From NCBI GenBank assembly GCA_033439295.1, contig JAVTLE010000005.1, positions 3,894,501 through 3,958,500 of the forward strand: DNA of 64,000 bases. Reading direction: 5' to 3'. The stretch comes from Deuterostichococcus epilithicus (Eukaryota; Chlorophyta; Trebouxiophyceae; Prasiolales; Stichococcaceae). The translations under genes were made by a program, and so were the position numbers. The notes below the pieces were generated by a model. That model was not told the DNA's origin, did not search any database, and was given only the letters and a program-made list of their open reading frames with translations. Of this stretch, positions 12,507-23,369 are shown in pieces (the first letter of the stretch is position 1; each line of letters starts with the position of its first letter).

Positions 12507-15500
12507 TTAATCGGCCCCCAGAGAGCGCACCAGGTTGGTCCGGGACACGGACAGAGAGCGGCCGCTGCCGGCCGGGCCCGCCGGCGCATCAGGCGGCGGC
12601 GGCGGGTTGGCGTCGTCGCGGTGCGTTACCGGCGGCACGCCGTCCAGCAGCGACATCGCCAGCGTCGCCGGGTCCATGCACATCGTCTGCGGCAGAGCGA
12701 GGTGCGTACATGACGGCTGAAGGATGCGGCACCGAGCCGAGCTTCATGGGTGACCGCGCGGGCTAACAGCGCAGTTTGATCGCAGCTGGCCATGCAGCAC
12801 ATGCTGCTTGGTTCACTCCCGCCCCACGAACACTCTCGGCTGTGAGTGCGACGCTTCTGCGCGGACGGTTTGTGGCATGGCACAGCGACGACATGCTACC
12901 CAGCAACGACAAGACGCCGGCACGGCGCACCTTGAAGAAGCGCATCTGCAGCAGCTGCGCGGCAGTCGGCCGCTCTGCCGGGTTCTTCGCCAGGCAGGCA
13001 TACACCACCTCTTGAAAGGCCTGTGCAGCAGCGGCGGCACATCGGGTGGCACCGAGACTCTACACAGGTGGTTCCGAGACGCAGGCCAGAGCGAGCACAG
13101 GCGCGCGCCCTGCACGTCATGTGTCCTCAGACCGCTCCTGGCAAGGTCCCGGTGACTGTCACCGACAGCCGCCAAGCAGCCGATGCTCTGCAGCAATGTT
13201 TTCAAGCAACGAAACAGGACATAGAGTAAAGGAAAACTTCGCAGTTGTCTTGTGTATTTCCCCACCTCGGGTGTGTGGCTGAGCTCGCCCGCAATGGATG
13301 AGGGGTCGTCCTCCGGGCTGGACAGCACCGATATGAGGATCTCCTCCACGCTGCGGCGCGCCGTGGGGGCGCGCCCCGTCGCCACCTCCAGCATCGTGAT
13401 GCCAAATGACCAGATGTCTGTGGGAGGAGCAGCCGCGGGTCAGAGACAGCCGTTTCGAGTCCGTCAGGTGGCCAATCCTGGACGGTTCCGATGGACACCC
13501 GCCCCCTGGCGTCGGCGTGCGCCTCAAACCACATGCCCAGTCGACAGGGGAGTGCAGGCCCGGCCACCGCAGCCATGCGAGTGTTCTGCACCATGTCAGG
13601 AAGCAGTCACGCAGGTTTCCGAGAACAGGGTGGGAGTGCCGGGGGCACGCACCGGCTGCCTGGCCATAGCCTTCCACCTGGGGCGCCATCACCTGCTCGG
13701 GGAGCGCATAGGCCGACTCGGCACGACATCAGGACGTTCTGCGCAAGACGCTTGTTCGGCACAGCCTTTGGAGCATGACTGCAGCGGTTGAGAGTCCCGA
13801 ACCTGACCTGGCCAGGCCGCAGGAGCCGCTGCAGCAGCAGGCTCAGCGTCACACAGGGCAGAGCCGTCTCGAGAGAGCGGGCTGCTGTCTTTGGAGCAGT
13901 ACAGCGCTTTCAACCTCACACCGGTTGCGTCTGTGGCACATCTTTCAATTCATCTGGCGCACCTCCGGCGCCATCCAGCAGGGCGTGCCGACAAAGGTGC
14001 TGCGACCGAGGTAGCGCGCCGCAGACGCCGCATTACTGAACATCGGGCGGAGGCGCCCTGAGGCTGAGCCGCCGCCGTGTGTACTGCTGTCGCCGTCGCT
14101 GACGCCGGGGGCGGTAGCGCCACCGCCGCTGCTGCCTTTCTTGCTACCGCCCAACGACTGCGTCAGCAGCGGCGGCGGCTGCAGGGCACGGAGTGAGCAC
14201 CGTTTTAAAGAATGCATCCAAAGAGGAACATAGAAGCCGACAGCATTTGATCTTGCCCACCGTGTACTACCACCTGACCGACACCAGCTTTGACCAAGCC
14301 AGCCCTCCCCCATTACACGCGATGCTGAACATCCACAGCATCGACGTGGGGAACAGCCACACTGCTGGTCTTGCATGTGAACAGACCTTTCAATTCGACC
14401 TAGGTCTCTGCTCATTTGCACGTTTGCCCAGCTGTGAGCTAGCGGAGCTCTTGACCGGCGGCGGCAGCAGTGGCGCATGGCTGATGCAAGACACCTTTTC
14501 CTCAACAGAACTGCAGCACCGGAAACTCTCAACCCCAGGGCACGAAGCCTACCGCAGACGGGCCTATGCGGCCGGCGCGTCTCGCTGCCCGGTAGTCCGC
14601 CGCGCTCATGCGCTTGCCGCTGCTGCCGCCGCCGAGGGTGGAGCGCTCTATTTCCGAGCCCGCCCGCCCGGCGGCCGCCTGCTTGGCGGCGCTGGAGTTG
14701 GCTTGCTGCTGGATCGACACGCGGCGCATGTGTGCGGCGGCATCAAAGGCGGCGGTGGCGCCCGGCTGGTGCTGCGACTGCGAGGCGCCGTCGTGCCCTG
14801 GCGTCGACTCCAGCGCCGCCGACACGCCAAAGTCTGTGGCAGTTGGCACAAGGTGACTTCGTCAGGCAGCACACCCTCGCAGCAACCGATTTGGGAGGCT
14901 TCATGCCCAAAGCACCCTACAGCTGGGTTGCTGCGCATGCAGGATGCGCAGGACAGATTCTCAAGCAGAGCTGAAGGCTCTGCGGCGAGGCGGTCTGCTG
15001 CATGCCCCATGTTGCAGCGGCGCAGCCACGAGGAGGCGGGGCAGGCAGCCAGAGGAACCTGCATGCAGCCGGGGGAGGCGGTCGAAGGCCTACCTGCCAG
15101 CGCGACGCGGCCATCGGGAGCCACCAGGATGTTGGCCGCTTTCAGGTCGCGGTGGATGCGGCCGCTGGCGTGCATGTACCGCAGCCCACGCGCCACCTCC
15201 CGCATGACGGTCGCCACTGCGTGCCAGTCCGTCAGGCCCTGGGGTGCAACCAAACAGGGCTTAGGTGGCGGCAGAGAGCTGAAGGGCGCTGCCTCTTATG
15301 TGTGGCGTGTTGGGGCAGCCGATGTGCTGGCGAGGCCGCTGCTGCGCCGAGTCGGACAGCGTTGCTCAGTGTCTGCCTCTGGTCGTACTTGCGACCGGTA
15401 TGCAACACACGGTGCAACGCTGGCTGCCGCTAGCCCGCGACACCCGCTCGTGGCTGAAGAACCGCCAGGGTTGTGGAGGAGCCCACCTCGGGGTGGCGGT

Positions 15501-17039
15501 ACTGGATGATGGAAAGCAGCGATCCCGACGCATAGAAGGGGAGAACCATCCACAGGGAGCCGCCCTCAACGAAGGCCGCCAGCAGCGGCAGCACGTTTGG
15601 GTGCCGCATGCCCGCCATCACCGCCGTCTCCTTGATGACCACGTCCTGTCGCGCACACAGCGTGTGATGTGAGAGAGGGGCCCGAGCCACTGAAGGGCGG
15701 TCGCGAGCGGGAACTGGCAGCAGCGGCAGCCCATGGGTCGCCGCGTGCCCGATATCACTGCCATGTTCTTGATCCCCCACGGCCTGCGAGTGCATGGCAT
15801 GTTTTCACGGCGCGTCAGGCCGGCACCGCCATTGGCAGTCTTGCCTTTGCCATCTACAGCAGCAATGAGCAGGAAGCGCCGCCATCAACAGGCCCAACTT
15901 CGGGTCGAAGCAGCTTGTCGGCGAGCAAGCAGCGCAGCGACTTGGGATGGCTTTGTCCGCGCCTCGCTCCCACAGGCATGATGCCAGGACAGCACCCCTC
16001 AGCCACCAGGCTGCCGGTCGTCTCAGTGGACTTTCTTCACCGCCTCCAGTGGCCGCCAGGCAGGGGCAGCGCACGACTGAGACTTCCCCCTTTCAACACA
16101 TGTCAGTCAAGAAGGCGCGGGGAGCACTCACCAGGCCGCCGGCTATCTCAATGGCCTCCAAGTCCAGCAGCTTGACAGCAACTTTGCGGCGCAGCGGCTT
16201 GCACAGCGCCAGGTACACTGTGGCCGTGACGCCCAGGCCCAGCTCCGTGAGCAGCTGGTAGTCGCCGCTGTGCGCGGGGAAGCGCGCGTGGCGGCCGCTG
16301 CCGGACAGCGACGGTTGCGAGCTGCAGGAGGGCAGGGCGAGGGTTTAGGGTTTCAGGGTTTGGGTTTAGGAGGCAGAGGTCATGATGCGGGGTTCTGTCA
16401 GGGTTGGGCTCAGGCCACAGGCCGAGGCCGGCCGGCGGCCGGCTGCGCCTGGCGGCAACAGCAGCCAAACCGAGTGCGCAGGCGCACAGCCAGCCAGTCG
16501 CAAGCCGCTGAGGCCCAGGCACGAAGCACGCGATCTGCTGTCCGCGCAGAGCGTCGTGCTGTTGCCACAGCATGCCCCAAAAAACTGTGCGCCGCACCTG
16601 AAGCTCTCACGCCGCGCATCACCGGGGCGCCGGGTGAGAGAAAAGCCGCTCAAGTCGGGGATGCTGCTGGCGCTCGTGAGCTGGCTGCCTGTGGCCGACG
16701 GCACGCGCTCGGCTGGCGCCTGCGACATCACAGCACAGGCGTTAGGGGCGTCAGGTGACCGGCAACGCAGTGCCCATGGATGGCCACGCCGGGCTCGGGT
16801 AATTACCATCAGCAGCAGAGCAGCACCAGCTGGCGGGTGGTCAAGAGCATAGGCTTGCAGCAGCGTGACTGGACATGGCTGAAGTATGACCGTGGCGCGG
16901 CGTGTGCACTGCAAATCGTCTACGCATCCTCAGGCAAGGCCCCCACCTGTGCTTCATCGGCATCCAGGTTCTGGCTGAGCCCGCGCTGCACGCTGCTGGA
17001 GTAGCCGCGCATCGCGTGCAGCGTCGCCACGCCCGCCAT
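12507..17039 (-). CDS. STE20-type protein kinase of the OSR1/BLUS1 group
   Basis: Serine/threonine kinase, spliced. It closely follows plant BLUS1-like and animal OSR1/SPAK kinases. Visible parts: glycine loop ELGLGVTATVYLALCKP (about 16260-16210); lysine strand VAVKLLDLEAIEIAGG; MAGMRHPNVLPLLAAF and LWMVLPFYASGSLLSIIQ (about 15630-15500); catalytic loop IHRDLKAANILV (about 15160-15120); DFG in VALA/DFGVSAALES, joined across a phase-1 splice; STFVGTPCWMAPE (about 14010-13970); IWSFGITMLEVATGRAP (about 13420-13370); and YACLAKNPAERPTAAQLLQM (about 13000-12945). All catalytic residues are present, so it should be active. About 130 Ser/Gly/Ala-rich residues are inserted between DFG and the TPCW anchor, an unusually long activation loop. 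The N-terminus (ATG 17039) is a Ser-rich leader. The last exon ends RTNLVRSLGAD and TAA at 12507, unless it is spliced at 12531 into the SYLF exons. Confidence 0.88.
16341..16371. repeat. degenerate telomere-like TTTAGGG tract
   Basis: GGGTTTAGGGTTTCAGGGTT followed by TGGGTTTAGG: about four degenerate plant/Chlorella-type TTTAGGG units inside a kinase intron. Shorter echoes occur at 11397-11409 and near 25425. It is an interstitial telomeric-like motif, too short to be a telomere. Confidence 0.7.
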
Positions 17040-18379
17040 GTTGAGGTTTTGCTTCGCGCCGCACGCCTACAGAGTGGCTGGCATGCCGCGCTGTCCGCGG
17101 CAGCGGCCGCCGCCGCCCTTTTTGCAGTCGCCCTTTTCCGCCGCCGGCACTGGCTCACGTGCTGACTTGAGATCTTTCTCAAACGACTGGGGAACCGTTC
17201 GCGAGGCACCCTCAGCCTTCGACTCAGGAGCACCGCCCTGAGGCACCTGACGCCCCCACAGGGCTGGGGACGCAGCAGCACCGGCGTGCTGACCTGCGCA
17301 CCAGCACCCTCATTTCCGCTGCAGCATTGCGCACGTCCGGTAGCCGTCGTCCGCTTCGCTGCGTTGGGTTGCTGTCCAGCTGACGGGTCCCCAGCAATGA
17401 CCTGCAGCCCACGCCCGCCATCATTGCTGAGCAACGAACGGTGCTGCATCCTGCTTCAGAGAGGCCTCAAACATGCACTGCCACATGGGGGAGCTGACAG
17501 ACTGCCGGTCGCACCAGCCGCAAAAGCACAGGTTGTGTATTACCAAGTTGGGGGTGTCTATCCAGATAGGTCTGTATCAGCCTGGCTCAGCGCGCGAGGA
17601 ATACGGCCAAGGAGCACAGCTCGAGGCTGCGCCTGATGATGCATGCGCAATAGCGTTGCAGCCGGAGAGAGGCATTGTCGGAGGAAGCGCATGCATGCAC
17701 GTGAACCTTTTCCGCAGATACGCAATCGAAGCGGTCCTGCACATGGTGCGTGTCAAGGCCCTTTGCTTGGTTTCCACACGTTGCGTGAAGCCAGCGCAGA
17801 TAGCTGCGATGCCGGTTGCGAGCGCACCCGAGCAAGCTGGTGTCAGCCTGGGTTCCGGCGGTGGGTGGTGCGCGAAAGCTCTCGCTTGGCTGTGCTTGCA
17901 GACGGTGTTGGAAGCCTTCCGCGCTTTAAGACGCAACCTTCAGGCTGCGCCGTAGACTGTATCAAGCTGAGATACGCCCTAACAACCTGCCAAGCGGGAA
18001 GGGTGTTCTGACAACTGCGATGGTACAAGGACAAGCTGAGGGGTGGCGTGCAGGCCCTTCGACCTTTTCGACGCAAGCAACGCCCAGACGAATTTGCACT
18101 GTGCTGCTCCCAGCGTTGGGCTGCCCAGAGTGGCTTGGCTGTGTGTGGGGTAACGAACTGCATGAGGGTTTTGTTGACGGCAAGATGACGACCGATTACG
18201 TCAAAGACCGCCCTGCGAGCCTCTGCCAGGAAGTCACAGGTCCACGTCAAGTCTGCAATCCTGCAATTTGTGAGCACTGCCACGATCTGTAAGCATCGGA
18301 GTGATCCTCAACGACTCGCGCGAGCAGCTGACTGCCTTTTCAGTGTGTCTGAGACTCCAATCGCGATCAGCCTTGTCCG
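17040..18379. other. no recognisable gene; probable divergent promoter region
   Basis: Lies between the starts of the minus-strand kinase and the plus-strand plastid-protein gene, so both promoters should be here. Open frames exist (160 codons at 17473-17955 plus) but show no motif or splice signal I can use. No clear TATA box stands out. Confidence 0.45.
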
Positions 18380-19170
18380 ATGGCATCAACTGCCACATGC
18401 GCCATGTTGCAGCCGACAGCGGTTCGCACGCCGTTCGAGAGGCGTCTCAGCACACAGCGGCATCTTTCCGTTCCCGTACTGGTCCGTCGGAGCAACATGC
18501 GGACTGTGGTCAGGGCAGAGGGGAAGGTGAACCGTGAGTATAACGAGGAGTCGGGCAAGACATCCAGCGGCAAGGACAAGCCCCTTTACGCAGACGAGCT
18601 TCCGGTGCGCAAGTCCGATCGCGATCCGCTCGTGGCGTGAGCTGAAATTTTACGTGCCAGCCTCGAGTATTTCATGGTCAGATCAACTCTCCATCAGCAC
18701 TTCATGTGGACTGATTGCATCGCCTGTGCCCTGCGCAGCCGCCGGTGCAGAAGAAGATGTCAAAGGTGCGACGTTCGCCATCACGCTTGAGCAGCGTCTC
18801 TGAAAGCAGTACACCTGGTGCATTCCTCGCTGGCGCATGTCGTGTCGGGACTCACATTTGTGTTGACAGCACTCAAACGGCCGGTCCTTGAGGTGCAGGA
18901 GCAGCAGCTGAAGCTGCGGGAGGAGTATCTCAGCCTGGGCGGCAGCGCCAACAGCCCGATCCCAAACTACTTCCTGTACATCATCATTGGCGAGTCTCTT
19001 TCCCGGCACATTGTCGCACCTGCTGGCACATTGTCGCAGCTGGCAGCATATGCACAGTCTCCACAGGTGCACGTCGCAGGACGCGCCACGAGTCTCTCAT
19101 ACAGTTACTCGTCTTTTGCACAGGTATTTCCTTCCTGGCGGTCCTCAGCTGGTTGTCGGGAGCCGTGTAG
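18380..19170 (+). CDS. small single-pass, probably plastid-targeted membrane protein
   Basis: About 129 residues over four exons; function unknown to me. Exon 1 (from ATG 18380) begins MASTATCAMLQPTAVRTPFE and runs through an Arg/Ser/Val-rich leader to VVRAEGK, typical of a chloroplast transit peptide with VRA near the cut site (inference). A 27-base exon, cag|PPVQKKMSK|gt near 18741-18767, follows in phase 0. Then comes EQQLKLREEYLSLGGSANSP and NYFLYIII, joined by a GC-AG intron (18990-19123) to GISFLAVLSWLSGAV and TAG at 19168-19170. The hydrophobic stretch from YFLYIII to WLSGAV is one transmembrane helix close to the C-terminus. The charged LREEYLSLGG block before the helix looks conserved and may mark a photosynthetic-lineage family, but I cannot name it. 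Splice phases agree at every junction. Confidence 0.72.
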
Positions 19171-19809
19171 TAGAGCAGCAGCCCACAACGGATGCATGTA
19201 TGAGAGCACTTCAGCCGAGGAGCACGGCAGTGCGGACAATGCAGAGCAATTATTACAATTGCGTTGCATCCTACGCAGTTTTGCAACGCTGAACTGGGCT
19301 GGGATTGCGCAAGAATGAGCATCAGAAATCTGATGCAGCCTTTCATCCTGATGGAACAACTGCTTCAGACGGGCACCGTTCGCGTGGAAGCTCATCGACG
19401 TAGGACAAAGACTCCGAGAGAAAGGGTTGCTGGCACGAGCCCTGGGGTGTTGAATGTTCAGCTTTCTGTCTGGAAGTTTTGACACGGTTGATGCAACACT
19501 TGTCAAGCATCAATTGACTCGAGCCACGTCAATGCTGCCTGCCCAAATCGTGGGCTGCCCACCCCCGCCTGCATCCATTCGCCTCCTAGAAGCGCTCCGC
19601 TTCCTGCACAACCAACCAGGGTCATCAACAACCGCAGCCACATGCAAGCAGCACGAGCAGGAGTCACGATCCCACTGCACCCGAGGCACACAAATGTGTT
19701 GTACTGACAAGTTCTGCTTTCAACAAGCGGAGGCAGAGCGGCAGGGCGGCAGAGGGCCAAGTCAACCGGCTACGCCCGAGCAAGATTGCAGGCTTTTCGG
19801 GTTGTGCTG
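19171..19809. other. no recognisable gene; 3' regions of two convergent genes
   Basis: Intergenic space between two convergent stops, that of the plastid-protein gene (19170) and CHLM (19810). It should hold both 3' untranslated regions. I see no further coding signal. Confidence 0.55.
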
Positions 19810-22734
19810 TCATGGGGATAGAGAACCCGCAATGCGCACCAGCAGACGCGAGAAGTAGAAGGACGTTGCCGTCATCTCCCGCTTCGTCACCTGCGCAGCC
19901 GCGGAAGCGCAAAGCGTCACCCGGCGAGGTCACTGGTACCGTGCGGATGCCGGCGCCCACGACGCAGCACACAGCGCCTGACAAACGAATCAACTGCTCG
20001 TGAAGTGGCAGTCTGCAGGAGGGTGACCTGGGACCCACCTTGAAGCCGGCACGCTCGAGCGCAGCCTCCACATCCTTCTCGGCGTGCAGGTACGCCCGCG
20101 TGGCCTGCGAGGGTGCACGGCCAGTTGATTTTTCGGTGGCCGCATCATGGCTTCCCAGAGGTGTAGCGGCAGTCAGCGCATGTGGGCCCACAGCCTGCCG
20201 GAGGCACCGCCGTCTGCGGCGCGCCGCGGGCATTCCGGCACTCGGCCAGCCTCGACACGAGGACGATGTGAAACCGCAGCGGCGGCGGGCCGGTGACCGC
20301 CAATCGAAAGCGCGGGAGCAGCGCACCTTGGAGGGCCCGGGGAACAGCTCGCCAATGCGCTTGAGCACCGCGTAGTAAGGGGTGTACGGCGCGAAGCTGA
20401 GGATGAGGCGCTTCTCCGCCAGGCTGGCCAGGTGCTCCACCATCGCATCCGCCTTGGACTGCGCGTCAGCAGGGCAGGGACCGTCATGGCGATGCCCCGG
20501 TGTCACATCGCGACCTGCCGCGAACTGTTTGCGAGTCGACGGTTCTCCGCCAGGCTGGCCGGGTGCTCCACCATCGCAGCTGCCTGCTGCACAGGATGGA
20601 GGCGCGTCTGGAGACTCAAAGCACCGTCCCCATCCGAGGAGGCCAGGAGCGCGCGGGCCTTGGGGGCACGCCACTGCCTCACCGCTGCGTGCAGACCTCC
20701 CGTGGGTGGGCAACGCGACTCGAAGTACGGCAAGAGCGCAAGGACATGGCCTGGCGGCTCAGCCCTGAGCTGCTGCACCCTTGGGAGCCGTGCCTTCCCA
20801 CGGGCCAGGTGCATCATAGACCTTCGCACGACAGAGAGGGCGTCTGAGTCCTGAAGGTGGTGTGGTCGGGAACCTGGGACCGCACTCACCTGCGGGTAGT
20901 GGATCATGACGTCTAGGCAGGAGACGGTGTGGAAGCGCCCCGTTTGGCTCTCCAGGTCCGCCGCCGCGAACTTGGGCTCCGCCGCCGGCCGCTTGTCCGG
21001 CGCCTCCGCGACAGCCGCCTTGTACCGCCGCTCCGCCTCGGCCGCCATGGCCGACGAGATGTCCGAAGCCGTCACCTCAGCGCCCTGCGGCCACGGCGCA
21101 CGTCATTCAAAGGGAACTATTGCATTCAGGTGGAATGCATTTGGATAGAAATATAGCAGGACTGCGCAGTGGGGCGAGGCGGCTGGGAGGGGTCTCCCGG
21201 CTGCGCCGTGAGCCCGGACGGCGCTCACAGTCCCGGGCGTCGCTCCGCAACGTCCCTACAGCCGGCGACAGCCGCTCGGTTCGGCCTCAGGAGGGTGTCC
21301 CAGGGGACTCGCCCGCAGCGCCAGCGGCACCGCAAGGCTGCCGGTGCCGCAGCCGCAGTCGCACACGGTGGTGCCGCTCACGCCGCCCTCCTCGTCCAGC
21401 CAGCCCAGCACCTTCTCCACCGTCTGCGCATGCCCCGTGCGGATGTCCAGCTGCACCTGTCGGCGCGCGCACAGCCTTCGGAGTGAGGTGGCGCACATAT
21501 GGGATGGGGCACAAGCGATTCGTGCACCGTCAATGCGTGTCAGGTCCCGATGTGCAGCTGCACCTGTGTTCTGCACAGTCCGTCCAACCCAATTGCAGGT
21601 CAACAGGAGTCTTCGGCGCCACAGGGCCTGCTTGGTCCATGCAGCTGCCGCAGTCGTGGCCTCCGCACACACAAACTGAGCCCTCCCTACTGCAACCCGC
21701 AATTGGCTTGGCTCCCCTTCGAGCCCTGTAGCCGTACTGCGTCACAACATTGCGCTGCACGGCAGCACAGTAAACGCAGCGCAGCGCATTGCTTTGCAGC
21801 GCACAGCAGTGCACCTTGTTGACATCGTCCGTCTCGCCATAGATCTTGTTCCACCGCTCGAAGCCCGTGCCGTTGAAGTATGACCTGACAGACTCCATCT
21901 CGTCGCCGCCCGCTGCCGCTGCCTGCGTCTGCCGCCTGCGCACATTCAATGGGACACGGCTAGGTGATTGACTGGGTCAAAGCTTCGGGTTGTGTCCCAG
22001 CAGGTGCGCATGCTTGACCATGCCTGCAGGTTTTAGGGTGCACCAGGGCTTGCGCGCCACGGTCCTGGACCATGCCGTAAACCTGGCCCTTCAGCGGGAT
22101 CGCGTAGCATCCGGCACCGGCAAGGTTGGCAGCACTCAACGAAGCAAGCATGCCCCACCTGCGCTCCGGGTCTGTGTTGACGAGTACCGCGCCAAGGCCA
22201 GCAATGGCCGCCGCGCCGCCGAGCGCCAGCGGTAGGCTGCCGGCGTCTGCCATATCACCTACATGATGACATTCGCATATTCCAGAGGTGCTGCATCGAA
22301 AGGGTCCGGGGGCAGCTGCGAGGGCCGGTGCATCCCCGATGACGCACAGACTGTAGCGCTGCCCTTTCCTGCTCCAGTCCGCCGTCCCACCCTGACGTTG
22401 ACACCGGATAGCAGCGTATCCTCTCACCTATCGCCTGCGTGGCCGCACCCGCGGGGCCTGGCGCAAAGAGCGCCGACACCATGCTGGCACCGGTGACTGC
22501 GCCCGCAAGGCCCGCAGCAGCAAAGGCCGCCTGCTGCGCGAGCCGCACGGAACCTCGTTGGGCGCCGGAAGTCGAGCTGCTGCCGCTGGGGGAGGGCGTG
22601 CTGCCTCTGGAGTCGCTGCTGGCCGCCGCTCTGCAGTGCATGCCCTGGGATCGGGCTGCAGTGCAGGGGCGCTGGCTGGGCCGCCACCTGGGGTGGGCGG
22701 CCGGCATACCGCCGCAGTGCGTGTACGCAGCCAT
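19810..22734 (-). CDS. CHLM: magnesium-protoporphyrin IX O-methyltransferase
   Basis: Moves a methyl group from S-adenosylmethionine to the 13-propionate of Mg-protoporphyrin IX, the step after Mg chelatase in chlorophyll synthesis, at plastid membranes. Eight exons, about 370 residues. From ATG 22734 there is a transit-like leader with a hydrophobic Ala/Gly stretch, then LALGGAAAIAGLGAVLVNTD and PER, as in plant CHLM, which has a hydrophobic piece ending TDPERRR. Then YFNGTGFERWNKIYGETDDV (about 21860), LDIRTGHAQTVEKVLGWL, the AdoMet motif VCDCGCGTGSLAVPLAL (about 21350), GAEVTASDISSAM, VSCLDVMIHYPQ (about 20920), LASLAEKRLILSFAP and LKRIGELFPGPSK (about 20430-20330), AYLHAEKDVEAALERAGFK (about 20090), and TSFYFSRLLVRIAGSLSP with TGA at 19810. 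Identity with the plant enzyme is plain along the whole length. The intron at 21085-21312 is GC-AG. The next-to-last large intron carries a partial copy of the following exon (listed separately). Confidence 0.96.
20515..20583 (-). other. exon-like partial duplicate inside a CHLM intron
   Basis: The 36 bases at 20543-20578 match CHLM exon bases 20412-20447 with one mismatch. The copy reads AMVEHPASLAENRRLANSSR, against AMVEHLASLAEKRLIL in the real exon. It is flanked by a cag acceptor before 20583 and a cag|gt donor after 20515, is 69 bases long (23 codons) and is in phase 0 at both sides, so it could be spliced in without breaking the frame. Most likely a relic of a local duplication, possibly a cassette exon. 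Confidence 0.6.
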
Positions 22735-23369
22735 TGTGGGGCTGTTCGAAAGGTGCGCAGAGCGTGCTGTCTCTTGACAAGAGGGAGGCGCGCGCAATCT
22801 AATTCTGATCGAGAAGTAGCAAGGGCCGTCAACGCGATGTCAGCAATTCAATTCTATGAATGCCCAAACGTGCTGGTTACGTCAGCATGCCACGCAGGCA
22901 ACAGCAGTGCGCCAGTGGTGCACAGAACCTATGGAGAGCGGGGCTTATAGCTCAAGCAGCACCATTACAGTGAGGCCGCCACGTGCACTAGCACGCCCCT
23001 CTACAACCTCACAACCGATGCACAAAGAGCCAAACGGCAGCGGCCCTGACACTACCCCAGGTCCCCAAAACACATGCGGTACCAACCAATTCCATGCTGC
23101 TGTGGCGCAAGCGGCACACACCGCGGTCGTTGCAGATATGTGCTGCCGCGAAAGGCGGTGCAGCTGCCGCTGCACAAAGTGCTGGCTGGCGCTGCAGGCT
23201 GTGTCACAGGCATGGCCTGTCGGACACATACAGCTGTGCTCGGTGGCTGTCCGCATGCCTGCCTTCCTGAGGGCCCGCCCTGGCAGCTGACGGAGTGTTG
23301 CTGCCGCTCAGCGTGACGACAAGCACTCAGCCGTGCGCTATACTACGGAGGAGCACCAGATTGGAATAC
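22735..23369. other. no recognisable gene
   Basis: Between the CHLM start and the SDHA stop, both minus. It should hold the CHLM promoter and the SDHA 3' untranslated region. No coding signal seen. Confidence 0.55.

Noticed and set aside
14193-15509. Plus frame of 438 codons, the longest in the window
   Set aside because: Lies antisense to clear kinase exons (catalytic loop, DFG, APE) on minus; no family resemblance.
17473-17955. Plus frame of 160 codons between kinase and plastid-protein genes
   Set aside because: No homology, no splice context, composition like the surrounding noncoding sequence.
19664-20713. Minus frame of 349 codons
   Set aside because: Covers CHLM exons and introns in one frame; the real protein needs splicing and frame changes.
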